Origin: Syntrophomonadaceae bacterium
Lineage (GTDB): Bacteria > Bacillota > PH28-bin88
DNA: 64,000 bases
Direction of reading: 5' to 3'
NCBI GenBank assembly: GCA_018333865.1
Contig: JAGXSE010000056.1
Span: 1-64,000, forward strand
Shown: positions 1-8,623 of the stretch, one piece after another
Layout of the letters: the number at the start of each line of letters is the position of its first letter
Position numbering within the stretch: position 1 is the stretch's first letter
Notes under the pieces: model-generated
What the model saw: only the letters and a program-made list of their open reading frames with translations
Told to the model about the DNA's origin: nothing
Databases searched by the model: none
Translations under genes and position numbers: made by a program

Positions 1-25
1 AGAAATATGCCAGTGGAGGTCTGTG

Positions 26-1771
26 ATGTTCCTCAAACGAGCTACCAAAACCTTTAAAGGCAAGGTCTACGAAAGCTATGCCTTGACTGAATCTTATCGG
101 GAAGACGGCAAAGTTAAACACCGTAACATCTGGAATTTGGGGTCTTTAACCGGGGAACAGGCCCATCGTATCAGGCTAATCCTAACGGCCACTCAGAACG
201 AAGATATGTTTGTTGGCAGGTTATCAGATGTAGTAGCCAAAACTCATTATCGGTTTTTGGATATAGCGCTGTTGCATCATTTCTGGCAGTACTGGGGACT
301 GGACGACTTTTTTGCTGACCAACCCTTAGCAGAGGTAATGTCTATCAATCGTTGCCTGGATCCCAAAAGTAAGTTTCAGGTGAATGCTTGGGTTTTAGAG
401 ACGGTTCTTCCACGCCTTCTCCATTTGGACCCGGAAAGTGATGAATACGCGATTTATCGAGCCTTGGACCAGATCGCTATAGCAGAAGGAGATCTGCAGT
501 CTTTCCTGTACCGTAAGCTACAAGAATTAGGCTTGGATGGCGGCCAGGCTGTCTTTTACGATATCACCTCCACCTATTTCGAAGGAACCAAGTGCATCCT
601 GGCCCGTTTTGGTTACTCCCGGGATAAAAGACCAGACCGGGTCCAGGTGACTATCGCTTTAGTGGTTACTCCAAACGGTTATCCCTTTTACTGGCGGGTG
701 ATGGAAGGGAATACCCCGGATATGGCAACTGTGTCCGAACTGTTAAAGGACTTACGGCAAAGGTTCGGGATTACCGAGTGTCTTTTGGTTTTTGACCGGG
801 GGATGGTATCTGAAGACAATCTTTTAGCCATCAGCGGGCAAGAACTCAAATTTGTTACCGCCATCTCTAGAGATGAGATACCGGGGCTTAATATTTTGGA
901 TCCCGATCTCGCCCTGTGTCTTACCTTGGACAACTGGCGGCGAGAACTTTCCTTAGCTGGGTTCATACCTTACGACCAAAACCTTTTGTACCGGGAACAT
1001 AAGTTAGGTGACCGGCGCTACATCCTGGCTTTCAACCCGGAGTTGTTTTTAGAGCAGCAGGAAACCTGCCAGCAACATTATCAGAAAGCCGAGGAATTTA
1101 TTACCCAACTGAATACCGAACTACATCTGGCTAAAAAGAGTAGGGACCCCGAAAATGTGCAAAAACAGATCGAGGTAAGGCTTAAGAAACTAAAGATGCA
1201 TAAGGTTTTTGCCTGGCAATTGCTGCCTGTTAATCTTTCTTGCAAAACCAAGTCGGGGAAAGAAAAAACGGTACAAAGCTTTAAGATTGAATATCAGATC
1301 GATCAAGAGGCCCTAAATTGGCAAAACTGGCTGAATGGCTTTTTATGCTTCGTCACCAATCAGCCGGCCGAAAACTTAAGTCCTGGGGAAGTAATCAGCT
1401 ACTACCGGCGCAAAAATAAAATCGAGGAAGCTTTTCGGGAAATCAAGCACTACCTTAAACTACGTCCAGTCTTTGTAACCCGGGAGAAGCGGGTCAAGGC
1501 TCATGTAGTCATCTGCGTCCTTGGTTACCTGTTGCTTAACACCCTGGACGAAAAATTAAATGACTGTAGTGACACCAGGAGTGCGGTACAGGTACTGGAG
1601 CTGATGGGGAAATGCCTTTTGAACCGCATTGGATTGAAGGGGGACGCTAAATACTCGGAGAGCATCACTTTAGTTACCGAAAATCAACGTGAAACATTGG
1701 CAGCATTGGGTTGCAGTTATCTTGTTGCGAAGAAATTCCTCGAACCGTTACTGGCAAACTCTAACATGTAG
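26..1771 (+). mobile_element. IS1634/IS4-like DDE transposase
   Basis: Cut-and-paste transposase of about 581 residues. The acidic catalytic residues are readable: a first Asp in VFYDITSTYFEG (around residue 178), a second in LLVFDRGMVSEDN (around 258), and the C-terminal YYRRKNKIEEAFREIK signature (Y-2-R-3-E-6-K, around 465) that marks the IS4 superfamily. The long insertion between the second Asp and the Glu and the length near 580 residues fit the IS1634 group. I take the ATG at 26 as the start because GGAGG at 15-19 lies 6 bases upstream. The left end of the element is outside the window. The right end must lie close to 1771-1790, because the coding sequence of the disrupted permease begins there on the other strand. 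The frame is intact, so the enzyme could be active. Family assignment is from motifs only. Confidence 0.85.
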
Positions 1772-2615
1772 TAGCGAAAATCACTTTTTCAGAAGCGGGA
1801 ACCCTTGTCACTGTTGATATGGAAATATTTGTCGCCAAACTCGGGATATACCAAAGGGCTGCTAATACGATTGAAAATAATAAGATTACCCCAATGGAAC
1901 GATAAGGGATTTTTGTCTCCTCTGCCGCTTGGGGCAAGACATCAAAGCCGACATACATAAAAGGAGTCATTAAAAGCACAGCAACTATGCCAGATATTCC
2001 AACCCCGATGAAAGGTTGCAAGAAAAGAGGCTCCATGTTTTGCACATTACCAGCAAACCAGCTCCCTACAATAAAAACAACACCTATCAACGCCAATCCC
2101 CCTACCAGAACAGCCTGGAGTACTGCCGCTGGCCTGATGCCAAGATAATTAACTCCAGCCATAATCAAAGAGGTGACCATGCCTACCAATACCCAGGTAG
2201 CATAAACATCCCAGCCAGCCACAGTCCATAAATAGCCAATTTCGGTAACGCCAGGAACAAGAAATCTGATGATCGTTGGGAATGCCACCGTCTGGAAAGC
2301 AACCACCGATACATATCCCAGGGTAATTGCCCAAGCAGCGACAAAGGCTGCCTTTATTCCTAATCCACGCCAGCTAAAAAACAACTCTCCACCGGCTTTA
2401 GGCATAGCTGAGATTAACTCGGCATAGGTTAAGCCAACAAAATATACCATTAAACCACCAATTATAAAGGCTAGTATTGCTCCCAGAGCTCCCCCGCTAT
2501 TAACCCAATCCCCAGCTAAGACAACCCATCCCCAGCCGATCATGGCCCCAAAAGACAGAGCCAACACATCTCCTCGGCTCAGCACCCTTACCAGGCTATT
2601 GTTTTCACTCGACAA
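1761..2615 (-). pseudogene. APC-family amino acid permease, 3' end removed by IS
   Basis: N-terminal 280 or so residues of an amino acid-polyamine-organocation permease. The first membrane segment carries the family's glycine-rich GAMIGWGWVV stretch, followed by about seven more hydrophobic segments; full-length relatives have 12 segments and 450-500 residues. The frame ends at 1761 inside the right end of the transposon, with its last few residues probably read from transposon DNA. It starts at ATG 2615 behind a GGGGAAG ribosome site. A sigma-54 promoter lies 130 bases upstream and the next gene upstream on the same strand is a GABA-type aminotransferase, so the intact protein probably imported the aminotransferase substrate (GABA, 5-aminovalerate or similar). 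The fragment is unlikely to transport anything. The rest of the gene may lie left of the window. Confidence 0.85.
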
Positions 2616-2747
2616 CTACTTCCCCTCCTTTTTTTTGTATCACCATCCCAAATTATTCCTCTCACCATCCTATGTTTTTCAATCACCCCCAAGTGCTTAT
2701 TTTGGATTGCCCTAAGGCGTAATCACACTAGTGTAATCATACATCAC

Positions 2748-2764
2748 TGCAAGATTAATGCCAA
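2748..2764 (-). promoter_or_regulatory. sigma-54 (-24/-12) promoter of the permease
   Basis: On the minus strand the sequence reads TTGGCATTAATCTTGCA, matching TGGCAYRN4TTGCW with the GG and GC dinucleotides correctly spaced. It points to the permease, whose start is about 130 bases downstream. An ACACTAGTGT palindrome at 2726-2735 sits near the expected transcription start. Confidence 0.8.
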
Positions 2765-2910
2765 AGATAGAAGATTATTTTCGCACTTAACTAAAAACAG
2801 TTACATTTTAGAATTTTCCAAATTATTGTAAAACTTAGGCAATGCAAAAACAACTCAAAGGTCCTCGGGATTACCCTGGTCAGACCTTCTAGACATAATG
2901 GCTTTAAAAA

Positions 2911-2945
2911 TGCAAAAATGCCAGAATAAATGCATCAATGCATGG
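2911..2945. promoter_or_regulatory. probable activator-binding site (TGCA/ATGCAT repeats)
   Basis: Contains TGCAAAAATG followed by two ATGCAT boxes at 2930-2935 and 2938-2943, about 150-190 bases upstream of the sigma-54 promoter, the usual distance of an enhancer for a bacterial enhancer-binding protein. The same AATGCA/TGCATT words recur upstream of the other sigma-54 promoters in the window. The binding protein is inferred to be one of the two activators at 4514 and 15982. Confidence 0.5.
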
Positions 2946-2951
2946 AATATC

Positions 2952-2993
2952 AAAAAGGCGGCCTTAAATCGCTACCGGTAGCGGTTTAAGGCC
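2952..2993 (-). terminator. intrinsic terminator of the aminotransferase gene
   Basis: A 34-base inverted repeat (2960-2993, arms GGCCTTAAA and TTTAAGGCC enclosing CGCTACCGGTAGCG) is followed on the minus strand by a T run (2956-2952). It lies about 105 bases past the stop of the gene at 3099. Confidence 0.8.
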
Positions 2994-3098
2994 TAATATA
3001 TTTTCATGAGGATGGTAGATTGCTAAGTTGGCCACAGGAATTTCTGCTTGGCTCCACTTAAGGGCCATTGTTCTCTGTCCTAGGATCGCTTGCGGATG

Positions 3099-4445
3099 TT
3101 AATTAAAAGATGCAGCCTCCAAGGCCCGATCAACAACGTCAAGTCCCATAGACAACTGCTCCTCGGTAATGACAAGAGGAACCAGGAACCGGATCACATT
3201 GCTGAATACGCCGGCACTTAAGGCTAAAACACCGCTGTTAACACAGAATCTGACAACTTTCAAGGCTGCCTCTTTAGCTGGTTCTTTTGTCTGGCGGTCT
3301 TTAACCAGTTCAATAGCAACCATGGCCCCTATACCACGGACATCGCCAATCAACGGGTATTTGTCCTGCATATGTTTAAGCCGCTTAATCATAATTTCTC
3401 CCAATTGATAAGACCGGTCAGCAAGAGAGTCCCGCTCAAGCAGTTCGATTGACTTTAAAGCAGCAACACAAGATACTGGGTTGCCACCAAAAGTGCTCCC
3501 AATTTCGCCCGGGCTAGCTGCATCCATGATCTCGGCCCTGCCCACTACAGCGCTGACAGGCATCCCAGCCGCTAATGACTTGGAGAGAGTCATCATGTCA
3601 GGTTCAATGCCAAAGTGTTCAACGGCAAACATCCTTCCGGTACGGCCAAAGCCCGATTGGACCTCATCGGCAATCAGCAAAATGCCGTACTTCTCACATA
3701 CTGCCTTGAGACCCTTAAGATACTCCGGCGGCGGAGCGATGAACCCCCCCTCGCCCTGAACGGGCTCCATGATTATTGCAGCAACATTTTCATGGGGGCA
3801 TTCTGACAGGAAAAAACGCTCCAGGTAACTAACGCACTGCAGGTCACAGCCCGGATACTGCCGACCGAAAATACAGCGGTAGCAATAAGCTGAAGGGATT
3901 TTGTAAATCTCTGGGGCAAAGGGGCCAAACCCGAACTTATAAGGCTTAACCTTGCTGGTCAGGGTCATAGCCATCAAGGTTCTGCCGTGGAATGCGCATT
4001 CCAACGAAATGATCCCCGTCCGCTTGCTATGCTTTCTGGCCAGCTTGACAGCATTTTCAACTGCTTCGGCCCCGGAATTGGCCAACATCACTTTTTTAGG
4101 AAAGGATCCCGGGGTGATCTGGGTTAGCTTTTCTGCCAGCCGCACATAGGGTTCGTACATAGCCACATGAAAACAGGTATGCAAGAATTTCTCCGCCTGT
4201 TCTTTAACAGCGTCTACAATTTCTTTGGGACTGTGACCCACATTTACAACGCCAATACCAGCCGCAAAATCAATAAAAATATTGCCGTCCACATCTCGCA
4301 CCAAGGCCCCTTTAGCTTCTTCGACAAAAATCGGGGCGTTATTCGCCAGTCCCCGGGACACATACTTCTCTCTTAATGCCAAGAGTTCCTTGGATTTGGG
4401 ACCCGGGATTTCTGTCAGTAACTGCGGCTTCCACTCAAAGTCCAT
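3099..4445 (-). CDS. gabT: class III aminotransferase, GABA/5-aminovalerate type
   Basis: PLP-dependent omega-aminotransferase of 448 residues that moves the amino group of a terminal amino acid such as 4-aminobutyrate or 5-aminovalerate to 2-oxoglutarate, leaving a semialdehyde. The PLP lysine is in MMTLSKSLAAG (Lys289), and LIADEVQSGFGRTG gives the cofactor-contacting Asp and the substrate-side Arg region. Four cysteines in YCYRCIFGRQYPGCDLQC (188, 191, 200, 204) form a cluster typical of prokaryotic GABA/ornithine-type enzymes; GABA transaminases of animals hold an Fe-S cluster at a comparable CxxC, so a metal site is possible. The gene lies between a sigma-54 promoter (4486-4501) and a strong terminator, with the disrupted permease downstream. 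The exact substrate cannot be read from sequence; the glutarate-type genes nearby favour a C5 amino acid. Confidence 0.85.
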   Translation of the reverse strand: MDFEWKPQLLTEIPGPKSKELLALREKYVSRGLANNAPIFVEEAKGALVRDVDGNIFIDFAAGIGVVNVGHSPKEIVDAVKEQAEKFLHTCFHVAMYEPYVRLAEKLTQITPGSFPKKVMLANSGAEAVENAVKLARKHSKRTGIISLECAFHGRTLMAMTLTSKVKPYKFGFGPFAPEIYKIPSAYCYRCIFGRQYPGCDLQCVSYLERFFLSECPHENVAAIIMEPVQGEGGFIAPPPEYLKGLKAVCEKYGILLIADEVQSGFGRTGRMFAVEHFGIEPDMMTLSKSLAAGMPVSAVVGRAEIMDAASPGEIGSTFGGNPVSCVAALKSIELLERDSLADRSYQLGEIMIKRLKHMQDKYPLIGDVRGIGAMVAIELVKDRQTKEPAKEAALKVVRFCVNSGVLALSAGVFSNVIRFLVPLVITEEQLSMGLDVVDRALEAASFN

Positions 4446-4485
4446 TTTTGCCGCCTCCTTGCTTTTGTTTTACTAAATGTTTGTA

Positions 4486-4501
4486 TGCAAGAAGCATGCC
4501 A
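4486..4501 (-). promoter_or_regulatory. sigma-54 promoter of the aminotransferase gene
   Basis: Minus strand TGGCATGCTTCTTGCA is an exact fit to TGGCAYRN4TTGCW. It lies about 40 bases upstream of the aminotransferase start and just past the stop codon of the activator gene at 4514, so the aminotransferase is controlled apart from its activator. Confidence 0.85.
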
Positions 4502-4513
4502 TTATCGCTTTTA

Positions 4514-6004
4514 TTATAATTGTTCGCTGCAAGAGGTATTTTTATTGGGTTTGCGGCGCCTGACGGACAAATATTTGTTAATTTTCCGTACAGCTGTGGA
4601 TTGATTGATACCTAGAACTTCCGCTATCCGGTAAGTATTCCCGAACTGGTGATAGGCCCTGGCAATCAGCTGTTTTTCCAGCTCTTCGATGGCCCTGCTC
4701 AATGTACAAAGCCCCTGCACAATTACCACCGGCTCTTTTCGTCCGGCTGCCCTGGACAGAAACAGCTCCGGCAAATGGCTAACAGCAATTTCTTTCCGGT
4801 CACTGGTAACCACCAGCCGTTCGATCACATTTTCTAACTCCCGCACATTTCCAGGCCAATCATAATTAATGAAAAGATCCAACACCTCGGGGGCTAATTT
4901 TTTTGTGATGCCGTATTTCTCCTTAAAGCGGCCCAAACACACCTCAATTAAAAAGGGAATGTCTTCTCTCCGGCACCTGAGGGGAGGAACGGTGATGGGC
5001 ACCACATTGAGCCGGTAGTACAGGTCTTCGCGGAACCCGCCCGTAGCTACCATTCTTTGGATATCCTGATTGGTAGCAGCCAGAATCCGCACATTGACAG
5101 GCCGTTCTTTATAGCCCCCTACCCTGACCACCCGCTTCTCCTGAATAACTTGTAATAATTTAGCCTGGAGCGCTAAAGGCAGTTCGGCTATCTCATCCAG
5201 GAACAATGTGCCCTGGTCAGCCATCTCAATGGTGCCCTTTTTTCCTTCTTTTCTAGCGCCGGTAAAAGCTCCCGTCTCATAGCCAAACAGCTCGGACTCC
5301 AGCAGGCTGGCCGGGATAGCGGCGCAATTGACACTGATAAACGGGCCCCGGCACCTGGGACTGTTTTGGTGGATGTGAGCTGCCAGCAAGCCCTTGCCAA
5401 CTCCCGTTTCGCCTAATAAGAGGATTGTCGAGTCAACTTTAGCCACCCGTCTGGCCAGGTCAACCACCTCCCGCATAGCAGGACTCTCGGCGACCATTTG
5501 ACATTTAGCCTGCTGAAGGCTTATTTGGTTTAACCGGGCGATCTGCTGCCGGTAGCTGTCTGCCAATGCCTCCGTGTCAGCCAATCTTTCCTTTAGCACA
5601 TTGATTTCAGTGATATCTCTGGAGTTGATCACTATTCTTTCGATGACCCCATCCCCGTTAAACACAGGATTGCCGGTAACAACCACCTGTCGGCCGCTGC
5701 GGGTATGCTGCAATATGGTCACCCGGCGCTTTTCTTTTAATACCACCTCTGTGCAGGAAGGGAAAAAAAGACCTGCCTTAACTAATTCATCTACCGGTTT
5801 CCCGACCAACTCCTCGGGTTTAACGCCATACAGCCGCTCACAGGCAGCACTTACCCTAAGAGTAACCCTGTTTCCATCGGTAAGGTAGATCTCGTCAAAA
5901 GAAGAATCGAGCATAACCTCTAACTCTTTATTGACCTGCTGAATTTTTTTCAGCTCTTCCTGCAATGCCAAAACCTGCTGCAAGAGGCCTGGCGAATTCG
6001 ACAT
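4514..6004 (-). CDS. PAS-domain sigma-54 enhancer-binding activator 1
   Basis: Cytoplasmic transcription activator of 496 residues that remodels sigma-54 RNA polymerase. Order: short N-terminal coiled coil (7-30), one PAS sensor domain (about 26-135), a linking helix (135-165), an AAA+ domain with Walker A GETGVGKG (198-205), the sigma-54-contacting loop GAFTGA (245-250) and Walker B GTLFLDE (265-271), then a C-terminal helix-turn-helix around HQFGNTYRIAEVLGINQST of the TyrR/Fis kind. There is no receiver domain, so control is through a ligand or redox cue at the PAS domain and not a kinase. Four sigma-54 promoters in the surrounding 13 kb are its natural targets. It closely resembles the activator at 15982 in the AAA+ and DNA-binding parts, so the two may bind the same AATGCA/TGCATT sites while sensing different things. 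Confidence 0.92.
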   Translation of the reverse strand: MSNSPGLLQQVLALQEELKKIQQVNKELEVMLDSSFDEIYLTDGNRVTLRVSAACERLYGVKPEELVGKPVDELVKAGLFFPSCTEVVLKEKRRVTILQHTRSGRQVVVTGNPVFNGDGVIERIVINSRDITEINVLKERLADTEALADSYRQQIARLNQISLQQAKCQMVAESPAMREVVDLARRVAKVDSTILLLGETGVGKGLLAAHIHQNSPRCRGPFISVNCAAIPASLLESELFGYETGAFTGARKEGKKGTIEMADQGTLFLDEIAELPLALQAKLLQVIQEKRVVRVGGYKERPVNVRILAATNQDIQRMVATGGFREDLYYRLNVVPITVPPLRCRREDIPFLIEVCLGRFKEKYGITKKLAPEVLDLFINYDWPGNVRELENVIERLVVTSDRKEIAVSHLPELFLSRAAGRKEPVVIVQGLCTLSRAIEELEKQLIARAYHQFGNTYRIAEVLGINQSTAVRKINKYLSVRRRKPNKNTSCSEQL

Positions 6005-6027
6005 GAATATTACCCCCAGTCCCCGGA

Positions 6028-6311
6028 TTCAACTGGGTCTTGGCTTCAGAGGGGGATTGCTACCCCCACTGAAGCTTAGAGCCAGTTAATATAGTAGCGT
6101 AGCCGCTCTTATCCCGCCGCCTTAATTGGGGACATTCCTGTCCCGTTCAAGAAGCAGGAGGCAAGAGGCAGGAGGCAGGATGAATAAGCGGCTTTTAGTC
6201 CCTAAGCATCTGGCTCTTGCTCTTGCCTCTTGCCTCCTGCATCCTGCGTCTTGAATGGTGTGTCCCCTTTCCTTAGAAGCGGGGGTATTAGAGCGGGTAG
6301 CTATCTATGAT
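6028..6311. repeat. composite palindromic repeat, copy 1 (with nested insert)
   Basis: Fills most of the 330-base gap between the activator and the acyl-CoA synthetase. The left part (6028-6120) and the right end (6270-6311) match, with a few differences, the 138-base copy at 41665-41802. It begins with a hairpin whose arms are CTTCAG+GGGGG and CCCCC+CTGAAG. The outer arms near AGTTAATATAGTAGCG and GGGTAGCTATCTATGATAAT are imperfect inverted repeats of each other. Between them lies about 140 bases absent from copy 2 (described separately). No coding capacity is seen. It resembles a MITE or REP-type element. Confidence 0.75.
6128..6267. repeat. nested inverted repeat inside copy 1
   Basis: A second palindromic unit bounded by GGGGACA and TGTCCCC, then TTCAAGA and TCTTGAA, then purine-rich arms (GCAGGAGGCAAGAGGCAGG against GCCTCTTGCCTCCTGC). 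The copy at 41665 lacks it, so it looks like a later insertion into the outer repeat. GGGGACATTCCTGTCCC-type words are common in Clostridia intergenic repeats. Confidence 0.7.
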
Positions 6312-6334
6312 AATAACTGAGCCGAAAAAGAACC

Positions 6335-8488
6335 TTAACCCTGCTTTTTTGCAATGATCAGGGCATCGGCCAGTTTAACTCCCTGGCCAGCCGGCAACAC
6401 AATCAGCGGATTGATGTCGAGCTCGGCCAGGTCGTCTTTCAGGTCAACAGCCAGGTGGGATACAGCAATCAGGACTTCAGCCAAAGCAGCAGTATCTCCC
6501 TTTTCCCGTCCCCTGAAACCAGTCAGCAAGGGATACCCTTTGATTTCCCTGATCATTGCCATGGCATCCGCTTCGGAAAGAGGTGCCGGCCGCATGGCCA
6601 CATCTTTAAATACTTCCACAAAAATTCCGCCCAGGCCGAACATGATCACCGGGCCAAACACAGGGTCATTATTCACGCCGACAATTACCTCAACCCCTTT
6701 GCCGATCATCTCCTGCACCAGGACCCCCTTTATTTCCGCATCAGGGTTATAGCTTCCGGCATTTTTAACGATGTTGCGGAAAGCCTCCCGCACCTCTTCT
6801 GGAGACGATAGATTAAGCACGACGCCTTTAGCTTCCGTCTTGTGCAATATTTGCGGAGATTCTATCTTCATGACCACCGGGTAGCCAATGCTTTGGGCAA
6901 GGCCTACAGCTTCTTCCTCACTTGCAGCCAGGCCCTCTTCTGGCATCGGCAGCCCGTAGCGCCGTAACACCTTTTTTGCCTCATGCTCGGACAGGGTACC
7001 ACCGGCAGCCAATAGTTCACGAACTCCTTGCAGTTCTTGCTCGCATAGAACCCGCGCCTTTATTTGCCCCTCAAGCGAATTATTCCTGAAGGTTTCTGCG
7101 AAGGAGGCATAGTCCACCAGGGCCTTAATCGCGCGCACTCCCCTGCCTGGAGCTTTAAAATAGGGAACGCCGCCTTCTTTTAAAATCTGGAAACACCGCT
7201 GGTTGGTAATATCCCCGGCTGTCCAGACAATAACTACCGGTTTTATGCTGGTACAGAGCACTTCGACAATATCTCTGGCCACCTGTTCCCCTGCCGGACC
7301 CGTAATCATGGTCTGCACGATCATCAGGCAGTCCACGTTGGGGTCAGCCAGGACAATCTCGACACACCGGCGGAAACCAGTGGGGTCATTAATGACCTGG
7401 GCTGTAATATCAATGGGGTTCCTGGCCGAACCGTAAGCAGGAATAAACTCTTTGATCTGGTTATAACTCTCTTCCAGGAGATCCGGCAGTTCCAGACCCA
7501 GGTCCGCACAGGTATCCGCCGCAATAATTCCGGCACCGCCGGAAGTGCTGATCACGCAAAGACGGTTTCCCTGCGGAAGTTTGCCGGGAGCAAAGACTTT
7601 TGCCATATCCAGCAGTTCTTCAATATCGTTCACCCGGACAATCCCTTTTTGCCGGCAAATAGCCTGGAACGCCGCGTCAGAGCCGGTCAGGGCCGCCGTG
7701 TGGGAAGAAGCAGCCCGGCTGCCGATGGCTGAACGCCCTGCCTTTAACAGAATCATTGGTTTTCCCAACTTCAAAGCCCGGGCCGCTACGGCCTTAAACT
7801 GCCCAGGATTGGGCACTCCCTCTAAATAACCAAGAATAACCCTGGTTGACTCATCTTCCAGCATAAATTCCATGGCATCCAGGGTAGTCAGATCCGCCTC
7901 GTTGCCGGTATTCACGATATATGTAAAGCCAATGCCTGCTTCCTGGGCCTGGTTAAAAGTGGAATACCCCAAGGCACCGCTTTGGGTAGCAAATCCTACC
8001 GGGCCGCAGAGCAGCTTTCCGCTTTCTAAAGCAGCGCTAAAACTGGCGGCTATACTATCTGGCAGGTTTACCATGCCCTGGCAGTTAGGGCCGCAAACCC
8101 TGATTCCACTTGTCCTGGCCAGTTCCTTGATCTGGTTTTGCAGCCGGGCGCCTTCAGCACCTGTTTCGGCAAACCCGGAACTGAAAATAATCACGTTTTT
8201 GATCCCTTTTTCCGCACACTCCGCCAGAGCAGGCAGAACCCGGTGATAGGCTACCGCAAAAAGGGCCAGATCCGGTTGGCCGGGAATAGCCATAATGGAA
8301 GGATAACAGGCCAAGCCGTGCATCTCGCTGTACTTGGGGTTGACTAAATAGACATTGCCCTTGTAGCCATATTCCTTTAAGAACTTCAGCGGCTTGCCGC
8401 TAATACTGGTTAAATCCAAAGAGGCGCCCACGATCGCAATAGAGTCTGGTCGAAAGAATGAAATCAGCTCGTGCTTTTGGTCGTTCAT
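6335..8488 (-). CDS. acyl-CoA synthetase (ADP-forming), fused alpha-beta
   Basis: NDP-forming acid-CoA ligase of about 717 residues: acid + CoA + ATP to acyl-CoA + ADP + phosphate, reversible, in the cytoplasm. The N-terminal CoA-binding Rossmann domain starts with FRPDSIAIVGAS; the succinyl-CoA-synthetase-like domains follow with the phosphohistidine loop in AASSHTAALTGSDAAF; the C-terminal third is an ATP-grasp domain (GYPVVMKIESPQILHKTEAKGV, then a metal-binding LDINPLIV). I place the start at ATG 8488, where GGAGGAACAAGGC precedes it, not at the longer open frame reaching 8590. It is the last gene of the TAXI-TRAP transporter operon, which implies activation of the imported acid. In anaerobes this enzyme family also runs backwards to make ATP. 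Substrate not readable; glutarate is the favoured guess from context. Confidence 0.88.
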   Translation of the reverse strand: MNDQKHELISFFRPDSIAIVGASLDLTSISGKPLKFLKEYGYKGNVYLVNPKYSEMHGLACYPSIMAIPGQPDLALFAVAYHRVLPALAECAEKGIKNVIIFSSGFAETGAEGARLQNQIKELARTSGIRVCGPNCQGMVNLPDSIAASFSAALESGKLLCGPVGFATQSGALGYSTFNQAQEAGIGFTYIVNTGNEADLTTLDAMEFMLEDESTRVILGYLEGVPNPGQFKAVAARALKLGKPMILLKAGRSAIGSRAASSHTAALTGSDAAFQAICRQKGIVRVNDIEELLDMAKVFAPGKLPQGNRLCVISTSGGAGIIAADTCADLGLELPDLLEESYNQIKEFIPAYGSARNPIDITAQVINDPTGFRRCVEIVLADPNVDCLMIVQTMITGPAGEQVARDIVEVLCTSIKPVVIVWTAGDITNQRCFQILKEGGVPYFKAPGRGVRAIKALVDYASFAETFRNNSLEGQIKARVLCEQELQGVRELLAAGGTLSEHEAKKVLRRYGLPMPEEGLAASEEEAVGLAQSIGYPVVMKIESPQILHKTEAKGVVLNLSSPEEVREAFRNIVKNAGSYNPDAEIKGVLVQEMIGKGVEVIVGVNNDPVFGPVIMFGLGGIFVEVFKDVAMRPAPLSEADAMAMIREIKGYPLLTGFRGREKGDTAALAEVLIAVSHLAVDLKDDLAELDINPLIVLPAGQGVKLADALIIAKKQG

Positions 8489-8623
8489 GCCTTGTTCCTC
8501 CATATTCAGCATAGGGCAGCAATCCACCGCAAAAAGCCTAGACCCAGGTGAACTGATTATTGTCCATGCAAGTTTGATTCCAGGGGCCAAATTGCTTTCC
8601 TTTACGCCTTTAATTTATGTTTT

